In this document: positions 29,877 to 39,931 of the stretch, piece after piece
Layout: every line of letters starts with the position of its first letter
How positions within the stretch are numbered: the first letter of the stretch is position 1
Source: Lachnospiraceae bacterium
Lineage (GTDB): Bacteria > Bacillota > Clostridia > Lachnospirales > Lachnospiraceae
Assembly (NCBI GenBank): GCA_024698865.1
Contig: JAILQS010000172.1
Span: forward strand, 1 to 40,325
Length of the DNA: 40,325 nucleotides
Direction of reading: 5' to 3'
Position numbers and translations under genes: made by a program
Notes under the pieces: generated by a model
What the model was told of the DNA's origin: nothing
What the model saw: the letters and a program-made list of their open reading frames with translations, nothing else
The model's database searches: none

Positions 29877-30824
29877 TTACGATTCAAACATTTTGCCAAG
29901 GGCATCCTTATAGATTCCCTTGGCTATTTTTCTGTAAGACGCATTTTCACCGGAAAGGTATTCCATCATAACACCGCAATTAATTTCCATTACTTTCAGT
30001 CCTTCTTCGGTATCGACAATATCGACGGAAGCAAAGCGGATTCCCACTTTGGAAACTGCAGATAACGCAAGCGCAGACAATTTTTCAATCATATCTGCAT
30101 CTTTTACAATCATTGGCGTAGCACCCTGCCCAAGATTATGTTTCCAGTTCAGGTAGAATTTTTCGCCGGGTTCTAAAACTTTTGAAAGTTTGGAGTCGGA
30201 TATCTTAGGAAATGCATGGATTGCGCCGTTGCTGTAGGCAGCTGCTATCAGATGACGCAAGGTTTGTTTGCCGTCTCCGAGAACAAATTGACGCTCCTTT
30301 GAATAAACCAGTCGAATGGTTCCATCCAGTACAATCAGCCGGTATTCTTCACGAATCGAGACATAAGGACTGACAGCAACAGCGGGAGTCGTTGCCATCA
30401 ATCGTTGAATGATATTTTCAAATTCCAGCCGGTTATGTGCCAGATAAACACTGTCACCCCCGGTTCCGTTATTATCTTTACATACAAGTGTTTTATGTTG
30501 TTCGAATAATGAAATCAGTTTCTCCCAGTTGCCTTTCGGGTCAGCATAGCGCATATCCAGACACGTCAAAAAACAATAATGTGGGATGTGAGGAATCCCT
30601 GCAAGTGCCAACACTTCGCTTGTAGTACATTTGTCATTACAAAGCTGTGCAGCAGACGCTTTATTTAGACCAAACTGGTAGCCAAATATGTAGGCAGTCT
30701 TATCATTCTTTTCCAATTGAAATACCCATCCGTCCGAAAGAGCAGTATAGGCAATTCCTTCTTCTTCCCATATTTCTTTTAATAATTTCACATAGTTGGT
30801 AGCATAGTTACTCATATTTTTCAT
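29877..30824 (-). CDS. ATP-grasp domain protein
   Basis: TLVCKDNNGTGGDSVYLAH, VDGTIRLVYSKERQFVLGDGKQTL, FASVDIVDTEEGLKVMEINCGVMMEYL. Start may be the internal Met4. Confidence 0.8.
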   Translation of the reverse strand: MKNMSNYATNYVKLLKEIWEEEGIAYTALSDGWVFQLEKNDKTAYIFGYQFGLNKASAAQLCNDKCTTSEVLALAGIPHIPHYCFLTCLDMRYADPKGNWEKLISLFEQHKTLVCKDNNGTGGDSVYLAHNRLEFENIIQRLMATTPAVAVSPYVSIREEYRLIVLDGTIRLVYSKERQFVLGDGKQTLRHLIAAAYSNGAIHAFPKISDSKLSKVLEPGEKFYLNWKHNLGQGATPMIVKDADMIEKLSALALSAVSKVGIRFASVDIVDTEEGLKVMEINCGVMMEYLSGENASYRKIAKGIYKDALGKMFES

Positions 30825-31081
30825 CCTTCGATTAAGGTAATCGAAGCCTCCTTAATTCGTATGTTCTAATCTTCTCAAACAATATAGCACAGCAGTTCAT
30901 TATATTCAAATCAAATCAGAAAAACATATATTTCCCGTTACGGAATAGTGGTGTGTATTAATTGGTGACATGTAGAAAACTTGAGAAAATTTTATACGCA
31001 CTATGCGAAAAAAACATAAAGAAAGTATGATGAATTTATGTTAAAATTCGCACAGTAACAAAAATGATGAGGAGAGTTGAA

Positions 31082-33334
31082 ATGAAAAACGTAATTTATG
31101 AACAAATCAAAGCATCAATGCACAAAGTACTTTCATTGATGCTTGTAGTTGTGCTTTGCATAACTACAGCCAGAGTGGCAGATGCTGCCACAGTATCTGC
31201 TAATGTAACAATGGACAAATCCAGCTACGTTGCAGGGGAGGAACATGTAATTTCCTACGACCATTTATCCGGTTCCGCTAGATGGTGGGCAGTTTACAAA
31301 CGTACGGATATTCCGGGAATAGCCGGAGTGACATCTAAGATGTGGGCCTATATGAATGGGGAAAATGGCACCATCCGTTTCAGTGATGCAGACAGTTCGA
31401 GCGAATGTACCTGGAGTAACTTACCGATTGGCGAATACAAGCTTTGTCTTTTTGGGGATGAATCCAAGAACAATAATGGTGAGTATACGGTCAAAGCAGA
31501 ATGTTATTTTACTATTGTTGCAGGAAATGCACCGGCAGCACCACTTAGTGTCACATACGAAAGAAGTTCAGTAAGAAAAGGGGTTGCAGACGGTAAAGTA
31601 ACGATTACCAATGCGGAAAGTAATGATATTGATACTTACGCATTGTACTGGGGAAATAACGAAGGTCCGTTTGAAGGATATGATCCGATTCTTGTAAGTG
31701 CAAACAAGACCGGAACAACAGAGTATGAATTCCTTGCAAATATGGCAATTCCGGATAATACAACGAAACTGTATGCGTTTTCCAAAAAAGGTAACGCAGT
31801 ATCTTTAACGGGCGCAAGTGTAGCGGTAGATAAAAACGCCGTATATAACGGCAGTGAAAAGCCATATTTAAAATTCACGGTAATGTCAGATTTACACGTA
31901 CAGGCAGACCCTGGATTTTTACACAATGTACATTTGAAAAAAGCGTTAAATGATATTGTTACAAATGCTCCTGACAGTGATGCAATTGTTTGCGTCGGAG
32001 ACATTACTGACTTTGGACAGTCGGAGCAGTATGCGCAGTTAAAGAGCATTTTTAAAAGTGTAAAAGGATTACCGGAAGTGGTATTTACTGCCGGCAACCA
32101 CGAATTCAGAGATGATACCGGATATGATGCACAGGTAAAACGTTTCCTTGATTTTACCGGATATGACAATATCTATTATTCAACAGAATTTGCCGGCTGT
32201 ACCTTTGTTGTATGTGGTACAGAGACAACACAAAAGGGAGAAGAGAAATGGAATCATTCCTGTCATTTTAGTGAGGAACAGATTGCGTGGCTGGATAAGA
32301 CATTAGAAGAGGCTTGTGCCAAAGATAAGCCGGTATTCTTATTCAATCATCAGCCGCTTTATGATACAACTTCCGGCTCACTGGAAGGTCAGAATTGGGA
32401 TGGTATTCGTGAAAATGATGAGGTTAGAGCAATTCTTGATAAATATCCTACCGTAACAATGTTTACCGGACATACTCACTGGGAATTGGAAGCTATTCGT
32501 CAGTTCTTCAACGGTAACGGAGTATCCTTCTCTGCATTTAATGACGGTAGTGTCGGATACCTTTGGACAGATGAAGACAAACATAAAGAAGGAAGCACCG
32601 GATTATATGTTGAAGTATACGGAGACAGAATTCTTGTCAAAGGAAGAAACTTTGATGACGGACACTGGGTTACAAAGGCACAGTTTATCGTAGATTATGA
32701 TAAAGTTCTTAATCTGAAAAAAACAAAAGAAAATGTTGCTGCACTGAAGTCTAAAAACGACAGCAAAACCGTTGCAAAGGCGTTAGTTGCAGAAACAGAA
32801 AAATTATATGCTTCCCTTACAAAAGAGCAGAAAAAGCTGGTAGTTGACTATGATAAGATAACTGCTGCCGCAAAAGCACTGATTGGCACCTACGACAAAA
32901 CCATTCGTGTAAGTAATGGTGCTGTTTATCTTGGAGATACGCTGCTTAAAAACCAGAAGGTTACAATTGGCGGAAAAGTTTATATTACAGATGCAGCCGG
33001 AAAGATAATCAAAAACAAAGTGATTACATTTAACAAGACACTTATGGCGCTTGATAAAAACGGTCAGATTGTGAAAAACAAGCTGGTTACCATCAACAAA
33101 AAGAAATATATCTGTGACAAGGCCGGTAAAGTTTTAAAGGGCAATAAACTTGTGAAATTTGCCAAGAAAAACTATATCGTAGATAAAAACGGCGTTGTTG
33201 CACAGGGCAAATGGATGAAACTCAAAGGTAAAAAATACTATGCCGAAAAAACCGGTGTTCTTGTATGCAATAAGACAAAGAAAATCGGCAAAAAGAAATA
33301 TACATTCAATAAAAAATGCGTTTGCGTGAAATAA
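31082..33334 (+). CDS. Secreted metallophosphoesterase with C-terminal lysine-rich repeats
   Basis: Signal peptide, MSDLHVQ, VCVGDITDFGQ, FTAGNHEF, FNHQPLY, FTGHTHWELE. Start at Met after gatgaggagagttga. Confidence 0.88.
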   Translation: MKNVIYEQIKASMHKVLSLMLVVVLCITTARVADAATVSANVTMDKSSYVAGEEHVISYDHLSGSARWWAVYKRTDIPGIAGVTSKMWAYMNGENGTIRFSDADSSSECTWSNLPIGEYKLCLFGDESKNNNGEYTVKAECYFTIVAGNAPAAPLSVTYERSSVRKGVADGKVTITNAESNDIDTYALYWGNNEGPFEGYDPILVSANKTGTTEYEFLANMAIPDNTTKLYAFSKKGNAVSLTGASVAVDKNAVYNGSEKPYLKFTVMSDLHVQADPGFLHNVHLKKALNDIVTNAPDSDAIVCVGDITDFGQSEQYAQLKSIFKSVKGLPEVVFTAGNHEFRDDTGYDAQVKRFLDFTGYDNIYYSTEFAGCTFVVCGTETTQKGEEKWNHSCHFSEEQIAWLDKTLEEACAKDKPVFLFNHQPLYDTTSGSLEGQNWDGIRENDEVRAILDKYPTVTMFTGHTHWELEAIRQFFNGNGVSFSAFNDGSVGYLWTDEDKHKEGSTGLYVEVYGDRILVKGRNFDDGHWVTKAQFIVDYDKVLNLKKTKENVAALKSKNDSKTVAKALVAETEKLYASLTKEQKKLVVDYDKITAAAKALIGTYDKTIRVSNGAVYLGDTLLKNQKVTIGGKVYITDAAGKIIKNKVITFNKTLMALDKNGQIVKNKLVTINKKKYICDKAGKVLKGNKLVKFAKKNYIVDKNGVVAQGKWMKLKGKKYYAEKTGVLVCNKTKKIGKKKYTFNKKCVCVK

Positions 33335-33353
33335 AGAAAGAATCCTAAAGAAC

Positions 33354-33390
33354 AAAAGAAAGCTGATCGCTAAGCGTCAGCTTTCTTTTA
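33354..33390 (+). terminator. Intrinsic terminator
   Basis: aaaagaaagctga-tcgctaagcg-tcagctttctttta. Confidence 0.88.
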
Positions 33391-33501
33391 TATTGAAAAA
33401 TCTTCTTTCATTTATGCGTATTTGCGTTATAATGTATATATCGCAAAAAATCAGGATGATGTATCCTGTTAAAAACGGAACAAAACGGAGGATTGTTAAT
33501 T

Positions 33502-35172
33502 ATGAAAACAGACATTCAAATTGCACAGGAAGCAAAGTTGAAACCAATCAAGGAAGTTGCTGCGACCATCGGTATTACCGAAGATGATTTGGAACTGTAC
33601 GGTAAATACAAAGCCAAATTTTCAGATGCGTTGATGGAGCGCATCAAAGATAACAAAGATGGGAAACTGATTTTGGTTACTGCAATTAACCCAACACCGG
33701 CAGGAGAAGGTAAAACCACAACAAGTGTCGGACTCGGACAGGCATTTTCCAAGCTTGGCAAGAAAACACTGATTGCGCTTAGAGAGCCTTCCCTTGGACC
33801 TTGTTTTGGTATCAAAGGTGGAGCAGCCGGCGGCGGATATGCACAGGTAGTTCCAATGGAAGATCTTAACCTGCATTTTACAGGAGATTTTCATGCAATT
33901 ACTTCTGCCAACAACTTACTTGCAGCAATGCTTGATAACCATATTCACCAGGGAAATGCACTTGATATCGACACGAATCAGGTGGTTTGGAAACGTTGTC
34001 TGGATATGAATGACAGAGCGTTAAGAAATATCGTTATCGGAATGGGTCGCAAATTGGACGGTGTTGTTCGTGAGGATCATTTTATTATTACCGTTGCGTC
34101 TGAAATCATGGCAATTCTCTGTCTTGCAGCTGATATGGAAGACTTAAAGAAACGTCTCTCCAAAATCATCGTTGCTTATAACAGAAAAGGTGAGCCGGTA
34201 ACCGCCGGACAGTTGAAAGCGGTAGGTGCTATGGCTGCATTGTTAAAAGATGCCATCAAACCAAATCTCATTCAGACACTGGAAAATACACCGGCTATCG
34301 TTCACGGTGGTCCATTTGCCAATATTGCGCATGGATGTAACAGTGTAAGAGCTACCAAAATGGCGCTCAAAATTGCAGATTACACTATTACAGAGGCAGG
34401 TTTTGGTGCAGATCTTGGTGCAGAGAAGTTCTTTGATATTAAGTGTAGAATGGCAGGTTTAAAACCGGACGCAGTAGTACTTGTTGCGACGGTGCGCGCG
34501 CTCAAATATAACGGCGGCGTTGCCAAAGAAGATTTATCCAAAGAAAACCTCGAAGCCTTAAAGAAAGGTATCGTAAACCTTGAAAAACATATTGAAAACG
34601 TACAGAAATTCGGTGTTCCATGCGTAGTAACCCTGAACCGTTTTGTTACGGATACAGATGCAGAACTGAACTTTGTAAAAGAATTCTGCGAAGCAAGAGA
34701 TTGTGACTTTGCACTTTCAGAAGTTTGGGAAAAAGGTGGAGAAGGCGGTATCGAGCTTGCAAATAAAGTTTTGAATACGCTCGAGACCAAGAAGAGTGAT
34801 TTCAAAGTATTATACGATGAGAAGCTTTCCATCAAAGAGAAAATCGAGATTATTGCCAAAGAAATCTACGGTGCAAGCGGAGTTACCTATGATCCTGCAG
34901 CAAGCAAGCAGATTGCCCGCATCGAAGAACTTGGCATGAATAATACACCGGTATGTATGGCGAAGAATCAGTATTCTTTATCTGATGACCCTGCCAAACT
35001 CGGAAGACCGACGGACTTTACCATCAATATTCGCGAAGTTTATGCCTCAGCAGGTGCAGGCTTTGTCGTAGCTATTACCGGTACAATTATGACAATGCCG
35101 GGACTTCCAAAAGTTCCTGCCGCAGAAGGCATTGATGTGACGGATGATGGTGTAATTGAAGGACTCTTCTAA
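33502..35172 (+). CDS. fhs: Formate--tetrahydrofolate ligase
   Basis: [57 protein letters not shown]. Start after acggagg RBS. Confidence 0.98.
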   Translation: MKTDIQIAQEAKLKPIKEVAATIGITEDDLELYGKYKAKFSDALMERIKDNKDGKLILVTAINPTPAGEGKTTTSVGLGQAFSKLGKKTLIALREPSLGPCFGIKGGAAGGGYAQVVPMEDLNLHFTGDFHAITSANNLLAAMLDNHIHQGNALDIDTNQVVWKRCLDMNDRALRNIVIGMGRKLDGVVREDHFIITVASEIMAILCLAADMEDLKKRLSKIIVAYNRKGEPVTAGQLKAVGAMAALLKDAIKPNLIQTLENTPAIVHGGPFANIAHGCNSVRATKMALKIADYTITEAGFGADLGAEKFFDIKCRMAGLKPDAVVLVATVRALKYNGGVAKEDLSKENLEALKKGIVNLEKHIENVQKFGVPCVVTLNRFVTDTDAELNFVKEFCEARDCDFALSEVWEKGGEGGIELANKVLNTLETKKSDFKVLYDEKLSIKEKIEIIAKEIYGASGVTYDPAASKQIARIEELGMNNTPVCMAKNQYSLSDDPAKLGRPTDFTINIREVYASAGAGFVVAITGTIMTMPGLPKVPAAEGIDVTDDGVIEGLF

Positions 35173-35173
35173 C

Positions 35174-35239
35174 ATTATGCGAAGTTTTATTTAGAATTAT
35201 GTGAAGTTTTATTTAGAATAATACGAAGTTTTATTCTTG
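35174..35239. repeat. 22-bp imperfect tandem repeat, 3 units (attatgcgaagttttatttaga)
   Basis: Three consecutive 22-bp units immediately after the fhs stop codon. Confidence 0.85.
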
Positions 35240-35309
35240 TAACGCGTTGCATTATTCCGTTTTATCGTTTAATATATCAGATGGGAAATAAGAAATTAGG
35301 AGGATATAT

Positions 35310-37604
35310 ATGATTAAGTTATACGAAAAAGGTGCTTATTTAATTAACGGTACCGAACTGGTTGCAGAAGACGATCAGTTAAACGCGAATCTGGAAGCTC
35401 GTTTCGGTGGACAGGTTGTATCCAAAGAAGAAGCGAGAAAAGGTAATATGGCATATGAGATTTTAAAAAACCATAATACCTTAGACAATATGGAACAGTT
35501 AAAAATCAAATTTGATAAATTAACTTCTCATGATATCACGTTCGTTGGTATTATCCAGACAGCAAGAGCTTCAGGACTGGAGAAATTCCCGGTTCCTTAC
35601 GTTCTTACAAACTGCCACAACAGTCTTTGTGCAGTAGGTGGAACAATCAACGAAGATGACCATATGTTTGGACTGACCGCAGCTAAGAAATACGGCGGAA
35701 TTTATGTTCCACCGCATCAGGCAGTTATTCATCAGTTTGCCCGCGAAATGCTTGCTGCCGGCGGTAATATGATTCTTGGTTCTGACAGCCATACCAGATA
35801 CGGAGCACTTGGAACGATGGCAATCGGTGAAGGTGGACCTGAATTGGTGAAACAGTTACTTTCCAGAACTTATGATATCAAATGTCCGGAAGTAGTAGGT
35901 GTTTATCTTACCGGCAAACCACAAAAGGGTGTAGGTCCTCAGGATATCGCACTTGCTATTATCGGTGAAGTATTTGCCAATGGTTATGTTAACAATAAAG
36001 TAATGGAATTTATCGGTGACGGTGTTGCTAATCTTAGCGTAGATTACAGAATCGGTGTCGATGTAATGACAACAGAGACCACTTGTCTGTCCTCTATCTG
36101 GACAACCGACAGCCAGGTAAAAGATTTCTATGATTTGCATTTCCGTAGCGAAGATTATAAAGAACTTGCACCTAAGAGTGTGGCATATTATGACGGTATG
36201 ATTTATGTTGATCTTTCTACAATCAAACCGATGATTGCTATGCCATTCCATCCAAGCAACGTTTACACAATCGAAGATTTGAATGCAAATCTTATGGACA
36301 TCCTGGATGACGTTGAGAAACGTGCGCTTGTCAGCTTAGATAACAATGATGTAAATTACACTTTGAAAGATAAAGTACGTAATGGAAGATTATACGTAGA
36401 ACAGGGTGTTATTGCCGGATGTGCCGGTGGCGGATTTGAAAATATCTGTGATGCAGCGGATATTCTTAGAGACAAATACATCGGAGATGACGAATTCTCC
36501 TTAAGTATTTACCCTGCAAGTCAGCCTGTTTACTTAGAACTTGTAAAGAATGGTCGTATTGCCGACCTTATGAAAACAGGCGCAACTGTTCGTACGGCAT
36601 TTTGTGGACCTTGCTTTGGTGCAGGAGACGTTCCTTCCAACAAAGGTCTTAGTATCCGTCATTCTACAAGAAACTTCCCGAACAGAGAAGGTTCTAAGAT
36701 TAACAATGGACAGATTGCTTCCGTTGCACTTATGGACGCAAGAAGTATTGCTGCAACTGCTGCCAATAAAGGTTACCTTACAGCAGCAACAGATGTAGAT
36801 GTAAACTTCACCAAACCAAAATATTTCTTCGATAGCTCTATTTATGATAACCGCGTTTACAATGGAGTTGGCAAAGCAGATCCGTCTGCAGAAATCAAAT
36901 TTGGACCTGGTATCGTAGACTGGCCATCTATGGTTAACCTGACAGAAGATATTTTATTAAGAGTCGTATCTGTAATTCACGATCCTGTTACAACAACAGA
37001 TGAGTTGATTCCTTCCGGAGAAACTTCATCTTATCGTTCTAATCCATTAGGACTTGCAGAGTTTACACTTTCCAGAAAAGACCCTGCATATGTTGGAAAA
37101 GCGAAAGAAGTTCGCAGCTTCGAAGAAGACAGAAGAGAAGGATGCACCAAACTTTCTAAGGATGCTGAATACAAGAAAGCATTTGAAACCATCAATGCTA
37201 CATATCCGGAAGTTAAAATGCAGGATACCGAAATCGGAAGTGTTGTATATGCTGTAAAACCTGGTGACGGTTCTGCAAGAGAACAGGCAGCAAGCTGCCA
37301 GAGAGTACTTGGTGGACTTGCCAATATTGCATCGGAATATGCAACAAAGAGATATCGTTCCAACCTTATCAACTGGGGTATGCTTCCGTTCGTATTAGAC
37401 GGAAAAGAGCCATTTGAAAACGGTGACTTTATCTTCATCAAAGGAATTAAGAGTGCAGTAGCCAATAAAGACGCTGTAATCAAAGCCTATGTTGTAAAAG
37501 ATTCTTTAGAAGAGTTTGATTTGAAACTTGGGGATCTGACCGATGATGAAAGAACGATTATTCAGGATGGTTGCCTGATTAACTATTACAAGTCACAGAA
37601 ATAA
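35310..37604 (+). CDS. Aconitase-family hydratase
   Basis: 764 aa; [86 protein letters not shown] (aconitase-like Cys and SRNF-type motifs). Confidence 0.88.
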   Translation: MIKLYEKGAYLINGTELVAEDDQLNANLEARFGGQVVSKEEARKGNMAYEILKNHNTLDNMEQLKIKFDKLTSHDITFVGIIQTARASGLEKFPVPYVLTNCHNSLCAVGGTINEDDHMFGLTAAKKYGGIYVPPHQAVIHQFAREMLAAGGNMILGSDSHTRYGALGTMAIGEGGPELVKQLLSRTYDIKCPEVVGVYLTGKPQKGVGPQDIALAIIGEVFANGYVNNKVMEFIGDGVANLSVDYRIGVDVMTTETTCLSSIWTTDSQVKDFYDLHFRSEDYKELAPKSVAYYDGMIYVDLSTIKPMIAMPFHPSNVYTIEDLNANLMDILDDVEKRALVSLDNNDVNYTLKDKVRNGRLYVEQGVIAGCAGGGFENICDAADILRDKYIGDDEFSLSIYPASQPVYLELVKNGRIADLMKTGATVRTAFCGPCFGAGDVPSNKGLSIRHSTRNFPNREGSKINNGQIASVALMDARSIAATAANKGYLTAATDVDVNFTKPKYFFDSSIYDNRVYNGVGKADPSAEIKFGPGIVDWPSMVNLTEDILLRVVSVIHDPVTTTDELIPSGETSSYRSNPLGLAEFTLSRKDPAYVGKAKEVRSFEEDRREGCTKLSKDAEYKKAFETINATYPEVKMQDTEIGSVVYAVKPGDGSAREQAASCQRVLGGLANIASEYATKRYRSNLINWGMLPFVLDGKEPFENGDFIFIKGIKSAVANKDAVIKAYVVKDSLEEFDLKLGDLTDDERTIIQDGCLINYYKSQK

Positions 37605-37632
37605 ATTGCAACCCAATATCATTTATTTGGAT

Positions 37633-37676
37633 AAAGAAAGCCGTACTCTTGGCAACACAAGAGTACGGCTTTCTTT
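37633..37676. terminator. Bidirectional terminator between convergent genes
   Basis: 19-bp perfect stem aaagaaagccgtactcttg / caagagtacggctttcttt with a 6-nt loop. Confidence 0.95.
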
Positions 37677-37684
37677 GATTCGAT

Positions 37685-39052
37685 TTATTTCTTTGATTCT
37701 TCAAAAGAGGTTTTATCGTCAGATTCATTACCGGTTGGAAGTACATCAGGAATGCTATCTTTAGACGGTTCCTCATCTTCATTTTGCGGTTTTTTTGGCA
37801 TATACAGCTTGTGTTTACGCTCAATTTTGACCGGCTTATCGGTTAAATAATCCTTAATCGTATTTGGCATTTTCTTTCTTTCAAGAACATTGGATACGAT
37901 AGTACGAAGAATCAGTGCAATGACTGCAAATAAAGGTACACCGATAATCATGCCAAGGAAACCGAAAATTCCATTACCAACGAGAATAGAGAAGATTACC
38001 CAGAACGCGGACAATCCGGTAGATTCTCCAAGGATGTTTGGCCCGATAATATTGCCGTCAATCTGTTGCAAAATCAAAATAAATATCAGGAAGTACAAAC
38101 TGTGAATCGGACTGACACACAAAATCAATAATGCACTTGGAATTGCTCCGATGTAAGGTCCGAAGAACGGAATGATATTGGTAACACCTACAATTACCGA
38201 TACAATCAAAACATAAGGAATATGCAGAATTGACAAGCCGATAAAAGTAAGGATTCCGATAATTAATGAATCGATAAGCTTGCCAACGATAAAACCACTA
38301 AAAATCAAATGACTCTGGCGGCAGGTATCAATAACAACTTCCGCACTGTCCTTGCTAAAAATTGCATAGATAACCATTTTCGCCTGACCGGCAAAATGTT
38401 CTTTACTCTTAAGTACGTAAATGCTGATGATTAAACCAATGATAAGATTCATTATCGCACTAAAAAATCCAAGTAAACCAACAGCAAAATATGTTCCCCA
38501 GGTACGTACGGTTGTTAACAGGTCTGTTCGCATCCAGTTTTCCAGCCAGTCCGTTGCTTCGCTGATGTAAGTGGAAGCGTAAGGAGCAATAAGTTTATTA
38601 TCATTAATCTGATTCAAAACATTATTAGAAAGAGCTTCCAATCGTCCCGGCATAACTTTAATCAAAGAGATGGTTGTCTGAATCAATTCCGGAACCACAA
38701 TCAGTCCAAATACAAAAAATATCAGAACGGCACATAACAATGCAAGAAAAATAGATATGTTACGAATAAATCCTTTGGAAAACTTCTCATTTAGCCTGGA
38801 TTCATTTAACTTTATGATATTTCTTTCAAAAAACATCATGACAGGATTCAGCAGGTAGGCAACTACAAGTCCCATCAGAATCGGCTGTAAGATGTTAATC
38901 AGTTTTAGAATACTGCCCCATATCTGATCAAAGCGCAATAGTATAAAATACAACCCAATAGCAGCTGCGATTACAAAGAAAGCGGAAATGCCAACATACA
39001 GATAAGGGCGGATTCCTTCTTTCGTGGATTTTTTAACGATTTTTTGCGTCAT
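37685..39052 (-). CDS. AI-2E family transporter (PerM-like membrane protein)
   Basis: Multiple TM helices; GFIVGKLIDSLIIGILTFIGLSILHIPYVLIVSVIVGVTNIIPFFGPYIGAIPSALLIL. Confidence 0.93.
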   Translation of the reverse strand: MTQKIVKKSTKEGIRPYLYVGISAFFVIAAAIGLYFILLRFDQIWGSILKLINILQPILMGLVVAYLLNPVMMFFERNIIKLNESRLNEKFSKGFIRNISIFLALLCAVLIFFVFGLIVVPELIQTTISLIKVMPGRLEALSNNVLNQINDNKLIAPYASTYISEATDWLENWMRTDLLTTVRTWGTYFAVGLLGFFSAIMNLIIGLIISIYVLKSKEHFAGQAKMVIYAIFSKDSAEVVIDTCRQSHLIFSGFIVGKLIDSLIIGILTFIGLSILHIPYVLIVSVIVGVTNIIPFFGPYIGAIPSALLILCVSPIHSLYFLIFILILQQIDGNIIGPNILGESTGLSAFWVIFSILVGNGIFGFLGMIIGVPLFAVIALILRTIVSNVLERKKMPNTIKDYLTDKPVKIERKHKLYMPKKPQNEDEEPSKDSIPDVLPTGNESDDKTSFEESKK

Positions 39053-39132
39053 ATCTAAGTTTCTCCTTTTTCTCTTTATTATGATAATTATAGCATTATA
39101 AGATATCTTTACAAAGCATAAATCAAATATTT

Positions 39133-39162
39133 TTGAACGATTTTGTTAAATTGACATATACT
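39133..39162 (+). promoter_or_regulatory. Putative sigma-A promoter for the amidase gene
   Basis: TTGAAC, 18-bp spacer, TATACT. Confidence 0.45.
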
Positions 39163-39190
39163 ATAAAAAATAAATACGGAAATGATTACA

Positions 39191-39724
39191 ATGAGCACAG
39201 TGATTTTGGATGCAGGACATGGTGGGTTTGATAATGGTGCCACATATATGGGTAGGAGAGAAAAAGATGATGCGTTAAAACTAACGTTAGCGGTTGGACA
39301 AAAGCTTATCGATCGCGGTATTAATGTAAACTATACACGTACAACAGATGTATATCAACGTCCGATAGATAAAGCAAATCTTGCAAACAGTCTGGGCGGG
39401 GATCTGTTTGTTTCGATACACAGAAACTCCAGCGAAACACCGAATGTATTCAATGGGGTGCAAACATTAATATTTAACGGAGGAGATATCAAAGAAACCT
39501 ACGCCAACAATATCAATCAGGCATTGGAAAACGTAGGATTTGCGAATCTCGGAATTGATATCCGGCCTAATCTTGTCGTGTTAAAACGTACACAGATGCC
39601 GGCGTTATTAGTGGAAACGGGATTTTTAAATTCAGACCGGGATAATCAGATTTTTGATTGGAGTTTTGATGCAGTGGCAACGGCAATAGCGGATGGGATT
39701 GCAAATTCCTTAGCTATGAGCTGA
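39191..39724 (+). CDS. N-acetylmuramoyl-L-alanine amidase (Amidase_3)
   Basis: VILDAGHGGFDNGATYMGRREKDDALKLTLAVGQKL...NYTRTTDVY...FVSIHRNSS...LLVETGFLNSDRDN. Start 39182 or 39191. Confidence 0.93.
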   Translation: MSTVILDAGHGGFDNGATYMGRREKDDALKLTLAVGQKLIDRGINVNYTRTTDVYQRPIDKANLANSLGGDLFVSIHRNSSETPNVFNGVQTLIFNGGDIKETYANNINQALENVGFANLGIDIRPNLVVLKRTQMPALLVETGFLNSDRDNQIFDWSFDAVATAIADGIANSLAMS

Positions 39725-39748
39725 GCAATTGTGCATCTTATAAGTGAC

Positions 39749-39887
39749 GTTTGCGGATCCTATCTATTTCAAGCGGTGGACACTTTCGTTCAGTTTTACA
39801 CGTTGCGGTACTAAAGCAGTAAAAGACACTGCTTAAGTGCCGACGTGTAAAAGTGCCACCTTATTGAAATAGATAGAATCCGCAAAC
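39749..39887. repeat. 139-bp imperfect palindromic element
   Basis: 24-bp outer arms gtttgcggatcctatctatttcaa / ttgaaatagatagaatccgcaaac (one mismatch, G-U in RNA), inner ttttacacg...cgtgtaaaa, central agcagt-aaaagac-actgct. Confidence 0.9.
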
Positions 39888-39931
39888 TGTTTATTATTAT
39901 GATGAAAGCGGCTTCTGCATTTTTTTGAATA

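Noticed and set aside
33391-33501. THF or ZTP riboswitch upstream of fhs
   Set aside because: No recognisable conserved core of either class; only a small aggat/atcct hairpin.
34380-34859. 159-aa minus-strand ORF
   Set aside because: Antisense to fhs, a highly conserved gene.
39749-39887. tRNA or rRNA gene
   Set aside because: No tRNA invariant positions or rRNA similarity; simply an extended palindrome.
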